Positions 63,471 to 64,000 of a DNA stretch of 64,000 nucleotides are shown piece by piece. The notes under the pieces are model-generated. The model was given only the letters and a program-made list of their open reading frames with translations, ran no database searches and had not been told where the DNA came from. Where the stretch lies: assembly GCA_030247555.1 (NCBI GenBank), contig JAOTSD010000009.1, positions 1 to 64,000 on the forward strand, in the 5' to 3' direction. The stretch is from Siculibacillus sp. GTDB taxonomy: Bacteria; Pseudomonadota; Alphaproteobacteria; Rhizobiales; Ancalomicrobiaceae. The translations under genes were made by a program, and so were the position numbers. Positions within the stretch are counted from its first letter, which is position 1. The number at the start of each line of letters is the position of its first letter.

Positions 63471-64000
63471 TCAATCGAATCCGGCGGAACGCAAGCCGAA
63501 TTCGTAGTGCTCGATGTCTTCTCGGCGGCGCAGCGGCACCATCCCGAGACGCGTCGAAATGGTGAAGTCCGGCAGGATCTCGCGGAGCTTGGCCGCGTAG
63601 CGGCGCGCCTCGGCACCCTGCGACAGCATCGCGTGGCACGCGGCGCGCAAGTGGTACGCCGGCTCCTGCGATTGGAGTTTGGCCATGTTCTCGAGCGCAG
63701 CCTCGTAACGACCGTCCAGGTAGAGCCCGCTGGCGAGGTTCCAGAGGATCTGATCGGGTAGACCGAAGTTTCCCTCCACCAGGGCGCGGAGCTTCTTCAG
63801 GCCGTCGGTGATCAGGCCCGAGCAGATCAGGCCGTCGGCGTGATCGGCGATCAGTTCGGCGTCGAACGGCGTGAAACGTTCGGCACGATCGAGGGCATCG
63901 AGCGCGAATTCGTGGTTCTTCTTGTAGATCGAGCAGATGCCGAGCTGGTGGAGCCCGTGGGCGCCGTCGGGACCGGTCGCGATCGCCCGCCGGGCATACT
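63471..64000 (-). CDS. TPR-type protein upstream of the RiPP precursor, 5' end outside window
   Basis: The last 176 residues are visible, in an open frame reaching the window edge; the true start lies beyond. At least two TPR-like helix pairs can be seen: LGICSIYKKNHEFALDALD and WNLASGLYLDGRYEAALENM. The tail (KLREILPDFTIS, RREDIEHYEFGLRSAGFD) resembles the C-terminal TPR region of class III adenylate/guanylate cyclases, which often end in GLRxAG. A cyclase domain would have to lie outside. It ends 33 bp before the precursor gene, same strand, so it may be in the same operon. Confidence 0.75.
   Translation of the reverse strand, partial: YARRAIATGPDGAHGLHQLGICSIYKKNHEFALDALDRAERFTPFDAELIADHADGLICSGLITDGLKKLRALVEGNFGLPDQILWNLASGLYLDGRYEAALENMAKLQSQEPAYHLRAACHAMLSQGAEARRYAAKLREILPDFTISTRLGMVPLRRREDIEHYEFGLRSAGFD

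Overview
The window is about 70% GC. Its gene content (Tat-exported PhoX and TRAP binding protein, an IalB-like protein, a NanR-type regulator, a TfuA/YcaO pair, many ATGA-overlapping operons) points to an alphaproteobacterium, most likely of the Hyphomicrobiales. Genes are tightly packed. I see no rRNA, insertion sequence, prophage or CRISPR array. Two tRNA genes are present: Arg(ACG) at 29288-29364 and Lys(CTT) at 58100-58175.

Layout. 1-2375: end of a bufferin-type copper-binding RiPP operon (bufA1 tail, bufB, bufC, DoxX). 2456-9761, minus strand: trehalose cluster (membrane-anchored OtsA, GH15 glucoamylase, OtsB, small proteins), a catalytically degenerate OtsB paralogue and an IalB-like exported protein. 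10076-12834: two-component system whose NtrC-like regulator has lost the sigma-54 contact loop. 12862-17481: sialic acid uptake and cleavage (siaPQM, nanR, nanA) with a NanR-like operator over the siaP promoter.

17842-28963: an 11 kb, 13-gene operon for a respiratory complex related to Mbh/Mbx/Mbs and complex I. Mrp-type antiporter subunits are followed by one 1045-residue protein that fuses two antiporter-like pumps. Then come NuoH-, NuoB-, NuoC- and NuoD-like subunits, a ferredoxin subunit fused to an NfnB/GltD-like flavoprotein, and a rubrerythrin-like diiron protein. The NuoB-like subunit has three instead of four cluster cysteines. Two antiporter modules plus three ligands recall the sulfane-sulfur reductase MBS of Pyrococcus, an unexpected find in this lineage.

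29769-44382: DMT and MFS transporters, the pbpC/alpha-2-macroglobulin pair, and two exported proteins with inactivated hydrolase domains (a trypsin-like one and a caspase-like one with a collagen-like tail). 44598-52785: a fatty acid beta-oxidation cluster with acyl-CoA ligase, MerR regulator and SCP2 protein. 53043-57910: phosphohydrolase, Nudix and PhzF-like genes, then leuA behind a leucine-rich leader peptide. 58420-60780: exported rubredoxin-like protein and PhoX.

60908-64000, minus strand: the most novel locus. A 166-residue peptide with eight HILYG/HILFG cores is translationally coupled to YcaO and TfuA genes and preceded by a TPR protein that runs off the window. This looks like a multi-core RiPP pathway. 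The product and its modification are unknown, but TfuA-YcaO pairs usually make thioamides.
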